This document shows, piece after piece, positions 23,969-33,211 of a DNA stretch of 64,000 bases (position 1 is its first letter; each line of letters begins with the position of its first letter). The stretch spans positions 86,433-150,432 of the forward strand of contig NJBM01000014.1 of NCBI GenBank assembly GCA_005223045.1. Reading direction: 5' to 3'. Source of the DNA: Planctomycetes bacterium B3_Pla. Lineage in GTDB: Bacteria; Planctomycetota; Phycisphaerae; Sedimentisphaerales; Anaerobacaceae. A model generated the notes under the pieces. That model worked only from the letters and a program-made list of their open reading frames with translations, was not told the origin of the DNA and did no database searches. Position numbers and translations under genes: made by a program.

Positions 23969-24223
23969 CTACTGTTCTATTTCGACGCCCTGCTCCTTGC
24001 AGACGTTCGTGATGAATACGACGGCATCGCCCACCGTCTGAACGGCAAGCGCCGCGTCCTCGTCCATCTCTATGCCGAACTCCTCTTCGAACATTGCCAC
24101 CAGCTCGATCGAGTCCACGCTCTCGGCGCCCAGATCGGCGGTAAAGTTATCTTCGATTTTAACCTCATCAACGCCCAGCTTCTTACTGGCGATTGCCTTG
24201 ACACGTTCTTCTACTGTTGCCAT
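23969..24223 (-). CDS. acpP: Acyl carrier protein
   Basis: The protein has 84 residues and a single phosphopantetheine-binding helix bundle. The attachment serine is Ser35 in LGAESVDSIELV (the usual DSL is ESV here). Length and acidic character are those of the fatty-acid type. No fatty-acid synthesis genes adjoin. It is flanked by a GlmU-like gene 23 bp upstream and the Re-citrate-synthase-like gene downstream, so it may serve a specialised acylation instead of bulk lipid synthesis. The spacer after its stop contains tandem TTCTCAATTC-type repeats. Confidence 0.9.
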   Translation of the reverse strand: MATVEERVKAIASKKLGVDEVKIEDNFTADLGAESVDSIELVAMFEEEFGIEMDEDAALAVQTVGDAVVFITNVCKEQGVEIEQ

Positions 24224-24246
24224 ATTATCTTCTCCTGTTTGTCGGT

Positions 24247-25527
24247 TTACATTGACATCCTTCTGCGGCCCTTCTTGATAGCGGCTTTGCGAACGGGCGA
24301 CGTCATCTCAAACACCGCGTCCCACATCGCCTCTGCTTCCTCGGACCACTGGCATCCTCGCCGGCTCATGGCGGTCCTGGCCGTCTCGTATAGCCTGCCC
24401 TTGCCAAAGCCCTTGGTCGTGATTCCCTCGATAAACCAGCCGAAGGATGGTATATGCTTTGGCAGCGGCTTGCCGGTCGCCATTATAAGCGCCATTGCTC
24501 CTACATACGAACCGGTATTCAACAACGTCCCTATCGACGTCTTCGCGTGGTCGCCGATCAGCGAGCCGACTTTGGTCGAGCCGGTGTCGATGGAACGTTT
24601 GCCGTCCAGCATTACCGAGACACTCGAATAGTCGTTCTTTAGGTCGCTGTTAGTCGTGAGCGCCCCGAGGTTGACCCATTCGCCGACGTAGCTGTGCCCG
24701 AGGAACCCGTCATGGTACTTGTTGGAATAGCCGTGAATGATCGATTCTTCCACCTCGCCGCCGATCCGGCAGAAAGGTCCGATACTATTGCCCTCACGAC
24801 ACTTGGCGCCCAACAGAATCGAATTCTTACCGACATAGCAGGGTCCCTCAACCCGGCTGAAGGGGTGAATCTCGACACCCTCGTCAATATAAACCGGCCC
24901 GTGCTCGGCATCAATAGTGACCATCGGATGCACTTTCGCTCCCGGCGCGATGTAAACGTCCTTTTTGTCGCCCCGAATCGCGAGAGGCTCCTCGACTTTT
25001 CCGTCGATCCCGCTCTGTCCGGCCGCCGCAAACTCAGCGGTTATCTGCTCACCGTTGGCCAATACGAGGTCCCAGGTGTACTGCCAGGTGGGCAGCTTGC
25101 ACGGCACGTTAGGCAGGCTCGCCTTGGCCGAGGCGACAAATTGCTCGATATCGTCCACCTTGAGTTGGCCGATATCCTTCCGGCTGATTCTGGCGTAAAG
25201 TACCTGTCCTTGCTCATCCAAGCCAATCTCGCTGGCGCCTTCAGTGGGAATATCAAAGCTCCCTGCTTTGACTGTGGGATCTATGAGAAGTAAATCGTCA
25301 TCCGCCAGCAAGGCCATGTCGTTCACTGGCTTTTCCACCTGCGTCCTATAATACGCCGCCATATAGTCCGGAACAAAATATGCAACCTCATCGGGCTTGA
25401 CCGCCGCCGACAGCTTCTCTTCGAGCGAAGTCATGCCGCATCGAAGCTCCCAGATGGGATGCCCGAATGCCAGAGGGTAGAAGTTGGATCTGTTGTCACG
25501 CAAACTGTCGATTAGAACTAACCGCAT
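24247..25527 (-). CDS. GlmU-like sugar nucleotidyltransferase/acetyltransferase homologue
   Basis: The protein has 426 residues from the ATG at 25527, with AAGGAG five bases upstream. The N-terminal half (MRLVLIDSLRDNRSNFYPLAFGHPIWELRCGM) belongs to the divergent GlmU-like family in which the nucleotidyltransferase signature is degenerate. From about residue 185 hexapeptide repeats form a left-handed beta helix (APGAKVHPMVTIDAEHGPVY, KTSIGTLLNTGSYVGAMAL). It may transfer a sugar nucleotide or an acyl group in envelope precursor synthesis; the reaction is not determined. The acyl carrier protein gene follows closely. A conventional bifunctional GlmU is excluded by the divergent N-terminus. Confidence 0.75.
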   Translation of the reverse strand: MRLVLIDSLRDNRSNFYPLAFGHPIWELRCGMTSLEEKLSAAVKPDEVAYFVPDYMAAYYRTQVEKPVNDMALLADDDLLLIDPTVKAGSFDIPTEGASEIGLDEQGQVLYARISRKDIGQLKVDDIEQFVASAKASLPNVPCKLPTWQYTWDLVLANGEQITAEFAAAGQSGIDGKVEEPLAIRGDKKDVYIAPGAKVHPMVTIDAEHGPVYIDEGVEIHPFSRVEGPCYVGKNSILLGAKCREGNSIGPFCRIGGEVEESIIHGYSNKYHDGFLGHSYVGEWVNLGALTTNSDLKNDYSSVSVMLDGKRSIDTGSTKVGSLIGDHAKTSIGTLLNTGSYVGAMALIMATGKPLPKHIPSFGWFIEGITTKGFGKGRLYETARTAMSRRGCQWSEEAEAMWDAVFEMTSPVRKAAIKKGRRRMSM

Positions 25528-25761
25528 CAAGGCTCCTTAATTCTTTAGATGCTCAGATTTACACAAGACAAGGCATTTCAGCATTGATATTGCATATCGA
25601 GCCAAGCATTTTACCAGAAAGACACACCCGCGTCCACTGCAAAGCCAATCCAAAAATATAGAAAATTCCGGCGATGTGCTACCCTGGTCGAGGCCATGAT
25701 TTTCGACGATTTGGCCCGGTCGTCGGGCCGGCGATTTACCTGCCACATTCGACAAGCGGCC

Positions 25762-27246
25762 CTATTGGGCCGTAAAGCGGTCCTCGTTGAGGACATTGCC
25801 GTCAACGCTGTGATGTCGGAATGTAACGGTTGGCCCGCCTTCGTTGCGGTCAACAGTGACGGCAAGGAATCCGCCAATCACGTTGAGGTACTTATGCTCG
25901 GGATATCGTTGGTCATTGCTCCAGCCGCCGGCATGTTTGTCGCTTGCGGGCCCGCACGAGTATTCCCGCACGCCGGTGTCGGCGTCCACCGAAACATATT
26001 GCCAGTGACGGTCGCCGCATATTACGTACATATTCTTCTGCTTTGAAATGAACCGCCTGATCTCGCCGCCTTCGTGTTGAAAGTCTTTGTTAGAGTGGTT
26101 GTCGTGCTTGTTCGTCCGATCCGGTCCGACTACGGGAGTCGCGCTGATCAGGATGCGAAATGCAGCGTCAGACTGCCTGACGGTGCGTTTGAACCATGCC
26201 TTCTGCTCTTTGCCCCAAATTGTCTTGTCCGGGCCGTCAGGCATTGTGTTGGGACTGCGGAAATCGCGCCCCTCGACGAGCCAAATCTGGAGGTCCCTGC
26301 CCCATCGAAACGTCCGCCAGGTCCGGTCGCCCATCGGCACCTGCTCTAAGAATACCGTCTGGCCCTGCTTAAACGTAAAATCTCCCATGAACCGGCTCTT
26401 CCTTGTAGGCCAACAGTCGTTCATCCAGGTATCGTGATCGTCCTTGATAAAGTAGCTGGCGACATGGCGATGAAACTCCACATTGGTCGGCAGACTATAC
26501 ATGCGTGCCCAATGCCAGCGAGCCAACGGCAGGGTCTTGGCCAGCTTGTCATAGTAGAGAATATCGCCCGTATGAACGAAAAAGCTGGGATCAAGCTTCA
26601 GTATCGCGGCATAAATCTTGTATCCCCCGCCGGCAACGTCCTGATCCGGATATGCCTGTCCCGTCGAAACCGTAAAGACAACTCGCTCAGATTGGTCGGC
26701 GCGCGGTGCTGTTTTGAAATGACCGTCCAGCGTCTGTCCACTCTCGCCCCCAGCGTTTGGCCTGGCCTCAACGCGTACCTGATAGTCTGCATTAGCCTCC
26801 AGGCCGGTCAGTCTGAACTGATGCGTATAGTCGTGCTTTGGATCCACCGAGCGCCAATCGGTCGCCTTCCAATCCGAAGCTCCCGCCACCTTATACAAAG
26901 CCCTGACGTTCCCCGGTGCGCCGGGCACGGCCCCTTCGATCGTCTGAATTGTCGAACCATTGGGAAACTCGACAACCGGCGCTATGTCAGGCCTTCCGCT
27001 TTTACGTCTCTCGGAAAGCTTGCCGCTCTCGGAATCGCGATAGAGAACCTTCGGCATCGGCGCATCTGATCCTTCACGCTCCGGATGCTGTGTCAGGCGC
27101 GTCCAGAGAATCGCCGAATTATCCGTCACCTCGCCGATCCTGATTCCAGTGGCTTGATAAGGCCCCTGGGACAGAACCTTGCCGCAGCCAATAGTGATTA
27201 AGAGAACTACTATCAAGATCGTCTTTGTAATGTGTCGTAAACTCAT
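25762..27246 (-). CDS. PhoD-like alkaline phosphatase/phosphodiesterase, lipoprotein
   Basis: The protein has 494 residues with a lipoprotein signal (ITIGC, Cys21) and AAAGGACC before the ATG. Residues about 30-180 form the N-terminal Fn3-like domain of PhoD (IRIGEVTDNSAILWTRL). The catalytic metallophosphatase part shows FFVHTGDILYYD, KDDHDTWMNDCW and VICGDRHWQYVS. PhoD enzymes hydrolyse phosphomonoesters or phosphodiesters using Ca2+ and Fe3+ and are often Tat-exported; a Sec/lipoprotein signal is used here. It lies 21 bp downstream of the metallopeptidase gene. The 234 bp downstream, before the GlmU-like gene, show no gene. Confidence 0.88.
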   Translation of the reverse strand: MSLRHITKTILIVVLLITIGCGKVLSQGPYQATGIRIGEVTDNSAILWTRLTQHPEREGSDAPMPKVLYRDSESGKLSERRKSGRPDIAPVVEFPNGSTIQTIEGAVPGAPGNVRALYKVAGASDWKATDWRSVDPKHDYTHQFRLTGLEANADYQVRVEARPNAGGESGQTLDGHFKTAPRADQSERVVFTVSTGQAYPDQDVAGGGYKIYAAILKLDPSFFVHTGDILYYDKLAKTLPLARWHWARMYSLPTNVEFHRHVASYFIKDDHDTWMNDCWPTRKSRFMGDFTFKQGQTVFLEQVPMGDRTWRTFRWGRDLQIWLVEGRDFRSPNTMPDGPDKTIWGKEQKAWFKRTVRQSDAAFRILISATPVVGPDRTNKHDNHSNKDFQHEGGEIRRFISKQKNMYVICGDRHWQYVSVDADTGVREYSCGPASDKHAGGWSNDQRYPEHKYLNVIGGFLAVTVDRNEGGPTVTFRHHSVDGNVLNEDRFTAQ

Positions 27247-27267
27247 CGGAAGGTCCTTTCTGTAAGC

Positions 27268-27960
27268 CTATTCCACTTTCCACAATTTTCTGAGCAGTTT
27301 GTACATTTCCTCGTCATGCTGCTTCAATTCGGAGCGAACAAACGGGTAAAAATCGTTCGTGCCGAAAAAAGCCTCGCTGCACTCGGCAAAATATTCCTGG
27401 TCGTTGTTCAAGGCGTAGGCGCGTTTTGATTTTCCGGAGATATGTAGCACCGACTCGTATTTCTTGCTTTCCACGGCTTTCTCGAAGGTCTGATGGAGTT
27501 CCTTGTGGTCGTAGCCAGGCACGCTGTGATGGTAAGCGTGGGCCAGCTCGTGCAGAACCATCCAGGGTTGGCCGATAGTCCACTTTAGAAAATTCTCGGC
27601 ATTGGCTATCTCGACGCTTCGCTCCTTCTCCGGATTGAAGCCGTTGTTGCTCAGCCATTGTCTGCTCGGATGATAACACATGCACGGATGTCGCGGGGCT
27701 TTGTACTCCACCCATATCGGAACGTTCCTGAGTGCTTCGAGAGGCTCGTCCGCAACGACGCGGGTAATCTGATAGAGTTGAAACTCCAGCAGATCCAACA
27801 CTTCACCGGCAAGTTCGGCATGATCCAACAGCAACTCTTTGTTGACAAGAATCTTCCAACCTTCGATCCGGCGGACGGCATAGCCAGTCGTCGGGGTGTA
27901 TTCGCTTGCAGCGGCACTAAAGGCCAGAAATACGTTACAAATCAGCACAACCTTTCTCAT
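27268..27960 (-). CDS. Exported gluzincin-type zinc metallopeptidase-like protein
   Basis: The protein has 230 residues from the ATG at 27960 (AGGAG ten bases upstream), with a signal peptide ending near AAAS. The zinc motif HELAH (His137, His141) is followed by Glu193 in DQEYFAECSEAFFGTNDF, the probable third ligand. This compact layout resembles the anthrax-lethal-factor/Pro-Pro endopeptidase type of small secreted metallopeptidases. Substrate is unknown. It is the first gene of the minus-strand series and diverges from the PD40 locus at 28187, leaving 226 bp for promoters. Confidence 0.75.
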   Translation of the reverse strand: MRKVVLICNVFLAFSAAASEYTPTTGYAVRRIEGWKILVNKELLLDHAELAGEVLDLLEFQLYQITRVVADEPLEALRNVPIWVEYKAPRHPCMCYHPSRQWLSNNGFNPEKERSVEIANAENFLKWTIGQPWMVLHELAHAYHHSVPGYDHKELHQTFEKAVESKKYESVLHISGKSKRAYALNNDQEYFAECSEAFFGTNDFYPFVRSELKQHDEEMYKLLRKLWKVE

Positions 27961-28186
27961 CGCAGACGGTCTCCTAAATTGAGCATTTGGCCAAGACCTG
28001 CTGAACTTATCACAGACACGTGAGCCGGCCGACACATTCTTCTTCTCTTCCAATGTATCAAAAATACGGTGAAAATAAAGCCGTTTCCGTTCTCGCTTTG
28101 TTTGACCGTCTCCTTGCTATTGCCGGTAAATCTGATACACTTGCTCGTATGGGGTCAGCAGACGAATTTGGGTGGACAAAAGTAAT

Positions 28187-29266
28187 ATGGAAAAGCAATA
28201 CATGAGAAGAAGGTTGTCCTCAGCGGCGACGGCTGTATTGCTGTTTTCTCTGCTGATTCCCGGCGCCACCGAAGAAGCCTTTAGCGAACAGCAACTCCGA
28301 AAGAGGGTGAGGCCCAGAAGGTTCCCCTCTTCGCCGGACCAGCTGAATCTCGCTGATATTCCTTTCAAAATTCTGTTCGAGACCTACCGCAGAACCGACG
28401 GCAAACTTAACTGGGAACTGTACCAGATAGACGCGGACGGCTCCAACCCGATCAATCTCACGCAGAGCCGCGACCTGGATGAGATGTATCCGCACGCCTC
28501 TCCTGACGGCACAAAGATATGCTTCGTTGCCGACAAAGGTGCGGGAAGAAGAAGGCTTCGAAACGTCTATTACATGAACATCGACGGGACCGAGCGAGTC
28601 GAAGTCGCTCGAAACGGCCGGCAGCCTTGCTGGAGTCCCGACGGCAAAAGCATCGCATATCTAAAGGGCGAGTACGAACGCTACAGCACCCGGGAGTATG
28701 CAACTTCGGAACTTTCGTTCTACGATCTGAAGACCGGGCAGAATAAGCTGCATCCAAACAGGACCCTGCACCACATCTACGCTATATGCTGGTCGCCCGA
28801 CGGCAATTGGTTTCTCGGCGCCGTGCACGGGGGGATGGGGTACAGCGACACGATCATCGCTTTCGACGCCCAGGGTACGCGCGTTTTCGATCTGGCGCGA
28901 TGGGGAGTTAAGGGATGCAGGCCGGACCTTAGTTTCGACGGCATGAAAATGACCTGGGGCGAGACCGACTGGGACCTGTGCCTTGCGGACATTGACCTGG
29001 CGGGCCGCTCGCCCCGCGTGCACAACGTACGCAAAATCATCGGATGCCGGAGTTCATCGAAGGTTTACCACGTTGACCTGTCGCCGGACAAGAAGTATAT
29101 CGTTTTCAGTTACGGCCCTTCCACAGGCGGACAACAGGTTGGCGGCAGAGCGAAGGGCTGGAACATCTGCGTGAGTGATCTAAGTGGAAAATGGGTCAAG
29201 ATTACTACTGATGGGCTCCACAACAAGGAGCCTGACTGGGTGCCGATTCCTGCGGCGGACCCTTGA
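28187..29266 (+). CDS. Exported PD40/TolB-like beta-propeller protein, paralog 1
   Basis: The protein has 359 residues. The start at 28187 is a choice between nearby codons (GTG 28172, ATG 28202), all giving a signal peptide. The mature part is a PD40 propeller with repeated ASPDGTK, CWSPDGKS and ICWSPDGN blades, and opens with IPFKILFETYRRTDGKLNWE. It is closely related to the genes at 29280 and 32120, sharing RNVYYMNIDG, a CWSPDGK blade and HNKEPDWVPI at the C-terminus. TolB-like propellers mostly act as binding platforms in the periplasm. No enzyme motif was seen. It is the first gene of a seven-gene plus-strand series. Confidence 0.85.
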   Translation: MEKQYMRRRLSSAATAVLLFSLLIPGATEEAFSEQQLRKRVRPRRFPSSPDQLNLADIPFKILFETYRRTDGKLNWELYQIDADGSNPINLTQSRDLDEMYPHASPDGTKICFVADKGAGRRRLRNVYYMNIDGTERVEVARNGRQPCWSPDGKSIAYLKGEYERYSTREYATSELSFYDLKTGQNKLHPNRTLHHIYAICWSPDGNWFLGAVHGGMGYSDTIIAFDAQGTRVFDLARWGVKGCRPDLSFDGMKMTWGETDWDLCLADIDLAGRSPRVHNVRKIIGCRSSSKVYHVDLSPDKKYIVFSYGPSTGGQQVGGRAKGWNICVSDLSGKWVKITTDGLHNKEPDWVPIPAADP

Positions 29267-29279
29267 GAAAGGAGATATG

Positions 29280-30356
29280 ATGGCAAAAAGATGTCGTGTT
29301 ACAAGAAATGGGTTGTCCATACAGAGCATCTGCGTTCTGTTCTCTCTGCTGCTTTGTCTTTTTCTGACGACCGAGGCTTTCTGTCGGCCGGGGGACCAGC
29401 CAGAACTCAGAACAACTCCATCACCTCGGACTGAGCTGAATCTAAAGGAAATCCCCTGCAAAATTGTGTATGAAACGTTCCGTAAAACCAGCGGCAAGGA
29501 GAACTGGGAACTGTACCTGATAAATGCCGACGGCTCCGATCCGGCCAATCTTACCAATACTCCCGATGCCGACGAGATGTATCCAAAAGCCTCACCCGAC
29601 GGCACGAAGGTCTGTTGCGTCGCCGATGAAATCGTCAATTCCAAAAAAGTCAGGAATGTCTATTGCATGAACATTGACGGAAGCAGCCGTGTGAAAGTTG
29701 CCGACAATGCCCGCCAGCCCTGCTGGAGTCCCGACAGTAAAACCATCGCATACCTGCCGGGGGAATTCGAGCGCTACACCATCAAGGATTTTGCTACTAA
29801 GGGGCTTGTCTTTTATGATCTGAAAACCCGCAAGCACAGAGAACACCGAAACAAGAAGCTGTATCATCTTTACAATATTTCCTGGTCGCCTGACGGACAG
29901 TGGTTTCTTGCCACCGTGCACGGAGGAATGGACTTCAAACACGCCATACTGGCATTCAAGGTCGATGGAACCAGAATTTACGATCTGACTAAGTTCGGCG
30001 TAACCGGTTGCAGGCCGGAATTCAGCCCCGACGGCAAACGGATAACGTGGGGTCTGACCGACTGGGATTTATGTACGGCCGACATCGACGTAACATCCGG
30101 TGAACCCCTGGTTACTAATGTTCGCCGCGTCGTCAAGTGTGAGAAGGAATATGAGGTTTATCATACCGACTTCTCACCAAAGGGAAGGTATCTGGCTTTC
30201 AGCTATGGTCTAAAGGCAGTGGAAATGGTGGGCGGCAAAGCGCCGGGCTGGAACATTTGTGTAACCGACTTGACAGGTAAATGGGTGGTAATCACCTCCG
30301 ACGGAAACCACAATAAGGAACCTGATTGGGTTCCGATTAGCACAGGGGGCCTATAG
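29280..30356 (+). CDS. Exported PD40/TolB-like beta-propeller protein, paralog 2
   Basis: The protein has 358 residues. The second ATG of ATGATG is chosen because AAAGGAGA then has five-base spacing. The signal peptide (VLFSLLLCLFLTTEAF) is followed by the same propeller as paralog 1. ASPDGTKVCCVAD, PCWSPDSKTIAY and GRYLAFSYGLK mark the blades, and HNKEPDWVPI ends the protein. It starts 13 bases after paralog 1 stops, so the pair is an operon and a recent-looking duplication. Family members bind proteins or ligands at the outer membrane or periplasm. The specific partner is unknown. Confidence 0.85.
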   Translation: MAKRCRVTRNGLSIQSICVLFSLLLCLFLTTEAFCRPGDQPELRTTPSPRTELNLKEIPCKIVYETFRKTSGKENWELYLINADGSDPANLTNTPDADEMYPKASPDGTKVCCVADEIVNSKKVRNVYCMNIDGSSRVKVADNARQPCWSPDSKTIAYLPGEFERYTIKDFATKGLVFYDLKTRKHREHRNKKLYHLYNISWSPDGQWFLATVHGGMDFKHAILAFKVDGTRIYDLTKFGVTGCRPEFSPDGKRITWGLTDWDLCTADIDVTSGEPLVTNVRRVVKCEKEYEVYHTDFSPKGRYLAFSYGLKAVEMVGGKAPGWNICVTDLTGKWVVITSDGNHNKEPDWVPISTGGL

Positions 30357-30380
30357 AGCACAAGATCGGAAGAAACAAAA

Positions 30381-32024
30381 ATGAAACTCTTAAAACTACT
30401 CTGCTTTGTTTTGCCATTGACGCTTATCGCTGCCGGAGTCAAGAGCGAATCGGAAAAAGACAATGAATTGAGCGAGTCACTTCTCCAGGTCGCGGCTAAA
30501 GGTGACATTGCCCGGGTCAAATCCCTCCTGTCGAAGGGGGCCGACGTCAACGCAAAGGATAAGTTCGGATGGACTGCCCTTCACTTAGCAACAGCTCAAG
30601 GCTCAGAAGATGTGGTCAAGTTCCTTATTGCCGGCGGTGCCGACGTCAATGCAAAGGAGAAAGCCGGCGATACACCTCTGCACTTAGCGACAGATCTGGG
30701 CCAAAAGGCTATGGTGGAATTATTTCTTGTCAAAGGCGCCGACGTTAATATAAGGCGCAAGGATGGCTCAACACCTCTGCACATCGCGGCCGAAAATGGT
30801 CGGAAAGACTCCGCCGAACTCCTTATTGACAGGGGTGCAGATGTTAACGCGAAAGATGCGGAAAATCGGACACCGTTACACAGGGCAACAAACAAAGAGG
30901 TGGCTGAACTGCTTATTGTAAAAGGGGCAGATATCAAAGCAAAGAACAAGCGGGGCGTAACGCCGTTGCACGAGGCGGCCGGGCATGGCCAGAAAGATAT
31001 AGCAGAACTGCTTATCGCCAAAGGGGCAGACATCAAAGCAAAGAACAAGTGGGGCGTAACGCCGTTGCACCGGGCGGCCGTGTATGGCCAGAAAGATATA
31101 GCAGAACTGCTTATCGCCAAAGGTGCCGATATCAATGCAAGAGGCTCCCAGAAGCGCACACCTCTTCACTTTGCAAGCGCAAGGGGCCATGAGGAAATCG
31201 CAGAGTTTCTGCTGGCAAATGGTGCCGAGGTGGACGCACGAACCATGCGCGGCCAGACGGGACTGCACCTCGCGGTCGTAGAAAGTAACAAGGATATGTT
31301 TGAGCTGCTGTTAGCCCATGGCGCCGACCTGCATGCCACTGACTACTGTCACTGGACAGTTCTGCAAACAGCTATGTGGTGGTGGAATTGGGGTGGTGGT
31401 GGAGGGGAGGAAATGGTCCGATACCTGCTCGGCAAAGGTCTCAAGGCCCCGCCTATCCACTTAGCGGCCTACTTTGGAGAGCTTCAGAAGGTGCAGGGCC
31501 TCCTTGCCGATGGGGTCAGCGTCAATTCGAGAGACAGCGCCGGCTTTACTCCACTACACTATGCCCTCGACCGAGGTCATGAAGAAGTGGCCGAATTGCT
31601 CATCAGCAAAGGTGCGGATGTCAATGCAAGGACTTTGCATGACCAGACACCACTGATAGCAGCAAAAACTACGGATATGACGGCCCTGCTCATTGCCAAA
31701 GGCGCTGATGTAAACATAAACACCAAATCTGGGCATAGTCCTCTCCTCAGGGCGATAGATCGAGTCAATACCCAACAGGCGGAGCTGCTTATCTCCCACG
31801 GAGCTGACGTCAATGCGAAGATGTCCTTGTGGGCCGGGAAAGGGAAAACGCCTTTGCACCTGGCGTGCATAGTAGGGGACAAGGCCATCGTCGAAATGCT
31901 CCTTGCTAAGGGGGCGGATATAAACGCTAAGACCGACAAGGGTGATACACCCCTGTCTCTGGCAAAGGAGAGGGGTCGCGAGCGAATCGTCGAACTGCTC
32001 CGCCGGCACAGGGCCAAAGAATAA
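30381..32024 (+). CDS. Exported ankyrin-repeat protein (about 16 repeats)
   Basis: The protein has 547 residues with a signal peptide (LLCFVLPLTLIAAGVKS). About sixteen ankyrin repeats follow, most with the TPLH...A....AELLI.KGADVNAK consensus. Repeat 5 is short. Repeat 10 carries an odd insertion, AMWWWNWGGGGGEE. Two repeats (30921-31019 and 31020-31118) are nearly identical in DNA with a 99-bp period, showing recent expansion. Ankyrin arrays bind proteins; export points to an envelope partner. It interrupts the series of PD40 paralogs, 24 bp after paralog 2. Confidence 0.92.
   Translation: MKLLKLLCFVLPLTLIAAGVKSESEKDNELSESLLQVAAKGDIARVKSLLSKGADVNAKDKFGWTALHLATAQGSEDVVKFLIAGGADVNAKEKAGDTPLHLATDLGQKAMVELFLVKGADVNIRRKDGSTPLHIAAENGRKDSAELLIDRGADVNAKDAENRTPLHRATNKEVAELLIVKGADIKAKNKRGVTPLHEAAGHGQKDIAELLIAKGADIKAKNKWGVTPLHRAAVYGQKDIAELLIAKGADINARGSQKRTPLHFASARGHEEIAEFLLANGAEVDARTMRGQTGLHLAVVESNKDMFELLLAHGADLHATDYCHWTVLQTAMWWWNWGGGGGEEMVRYLLGKGLKAPPIHLAAYFGELQKVQGLLADGVSVNSRDSAGFTPLHYALDRGHEEVAELLISKGADVNARTLHDQTPLIAAKTTDMTALLIAKGADVNINTKSGHSPLLRAIDRVNTQQAELLISHGADVNAKMSLWAGKGKTPLHLACIVGDKAIVEMLLAKGADINAKTDKGDTPLSLAKERGRERIVELLRRHRAKE
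30921..31118 (+). repeat. 99-bp tandem duplication in the ankyrin gene
   Basis: Two adjacent 99-bp units (30921-31019 and 31020-31118) encode KGADIKAKNK-x-GVTPLH repeats and differ at only a handful of positions, such as CGG to TGG and GAG to CGG codons. They are in frame and add exactly one ankyrin repeat. Confidence 0.85.
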
Positions 32025-32119
32025 TTAGGGCTGCCATGCATCAGGCTGACCATTGAATCAGCAGCAGATTCACTGATGCCGGTGAACCTGAGTTGCGCCG
32101 AATGAAAGGAGAATGTAAT

Positions 32120-33196
32120 ATGAGAATAACATTTGATTACAAAAAACACATATCATTCCCATGCATTCTTTTCTATTTGTGGCTCTGTATTTTTTCATTC
32201 GTCCAGACAACTCAGAGCTCACAACCTGTAAATGAAGATGAACCGTCGGTGGGGCCTAATGAGAAATCGGGAATAGATCTCAAAGCGATTCCCTTCAAGA
32301 TCATCTATGAAACTTTCAGAGAAACGGACGGCAAAGAAAACTGGGAGTTATTTCTCATGAACGCGGACGGTTCCAACGCAACTAACCTGACCCGGACACC
32401 GGATGTGGATGAAATGTGTCCCCATGCCTCGCCCGATGGGACAAAGGTTTGTTTTGTTGCCGATGAGGGAACGGGCAGAAACAAGGTTCGCAATGTTTAT
32501 TACATGAATATTGACGGTACCGGCCGGGTCAAGGTTGCCGACAATGCCAGACAGCCGTGCTGGAGTCCGGATGGCAAGACCATCGCCTATGTAAAGGGCG
32601 AATACGAGCGTTACACTACCCGAGCCTACGGTACGAAAGGATTGTTCTTTTACGATATAGCAACTGGAAGTCATGAGCAACATCCAAACAAAGAGCTGCA
32701 CCATATATACAACATCTGCTGGTCACCGGACGGCAAGTGGTTTGTCGCCTCCGTGACCGGCGGGATGGGTTTCGGAGGTTCTAATATTGCCTTTGAAGCG
32801 CACGGGACAGGAGTGTTTGACCTTAAAAAGTATGGAATCGATGGTTGTCGGCCGGACCTCAGTCCCGACGGCGGAACAATAGGTTGGGCAGAGATAAGTG
32901 AGGTGGATGTGTACGTTGCCGATATCGACCTGACTTTGTCGATGCCGCGGGTGGCTGCTCTTCGCGGCGTTGCCAAGTGTGAAACGGGAAACTGTGTCAA
33001 CCACACTGACTTTTCACCGGACGGCCGGTACATTGCTTTTGGCTATGGTCCCGAGGTCTATTACGAGGTCGGCCGCAAAGCGGCAGGCTGGAATATCTGC
33101 GTAGGTGACCTGACGGGCAAATGGGTCCAGATCACTACCGACGGAAAACACAACAAGGAGCCCGACTGGGTGCCGATTCGGACGCTGAGTCGTTAA
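32120..33196 (+). CDS. Exported PD40/TolB-like beta-propeller protein, paralog 3
   Basis: The protein has 358 residues from the ATG at 32120, with AAAGGAG eight bases upstream. The signal region (ILFYLWLCIFSFVQTTQS) precedes a propeller with ASPDGTKVCFVADE, PCWSPDGKTIAYVKGE and FSPDGRYIAFGYG blades and the shared HNKEPDWVPI end. It is separated from paralogs 1 and 2 by the ankyrin gene, so the series arose by duplication with an inserted gene or by later rearrangement. It is probably periplasmic or outer-membrane associated; its partner is unknown. Confidence 0.85.
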   Translation: MRITFDYKKHISFPCILFYLWLCIFSFVQTTQSSQPVNEDEPSVGPNEKSGIDLKAIPFKIIYETFRETDGKENWELFLMNADGSNATNLTRTPDVDEMCPHASPDGTKVCFVADEGTGRNKVRNVYYMNIDGTGRVKVADNARQPCWSPDGKTIAYVKGEYERYTTRAYGTKGLFFYDIATGSHEQHPNKELHHIYNICWSPDGKWFVASVTGGMGFGGSNIAFEAHGTGVFDLKKYGIDGCRPDLSPDGGTIGWAEISEVDVYVADIDLTLSMPRVAALRGVAKCETGNCVNHTDFSPDGRYIAFGYGPEVYYEVGRKAAGWNICVGDLTGKWVQITTDGKHNKEPDWVPIRTLSR

Positions 33197-33211
33197 TTAG
33201 GAGTATGTCAG

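Noticed and set aside
28054..28186. TTGACC-N17-GGTAAA as a promoter for the PD40 locus
   Set aside because: The -10 part is a poor match and promoter rules for this phylum are uncertain.
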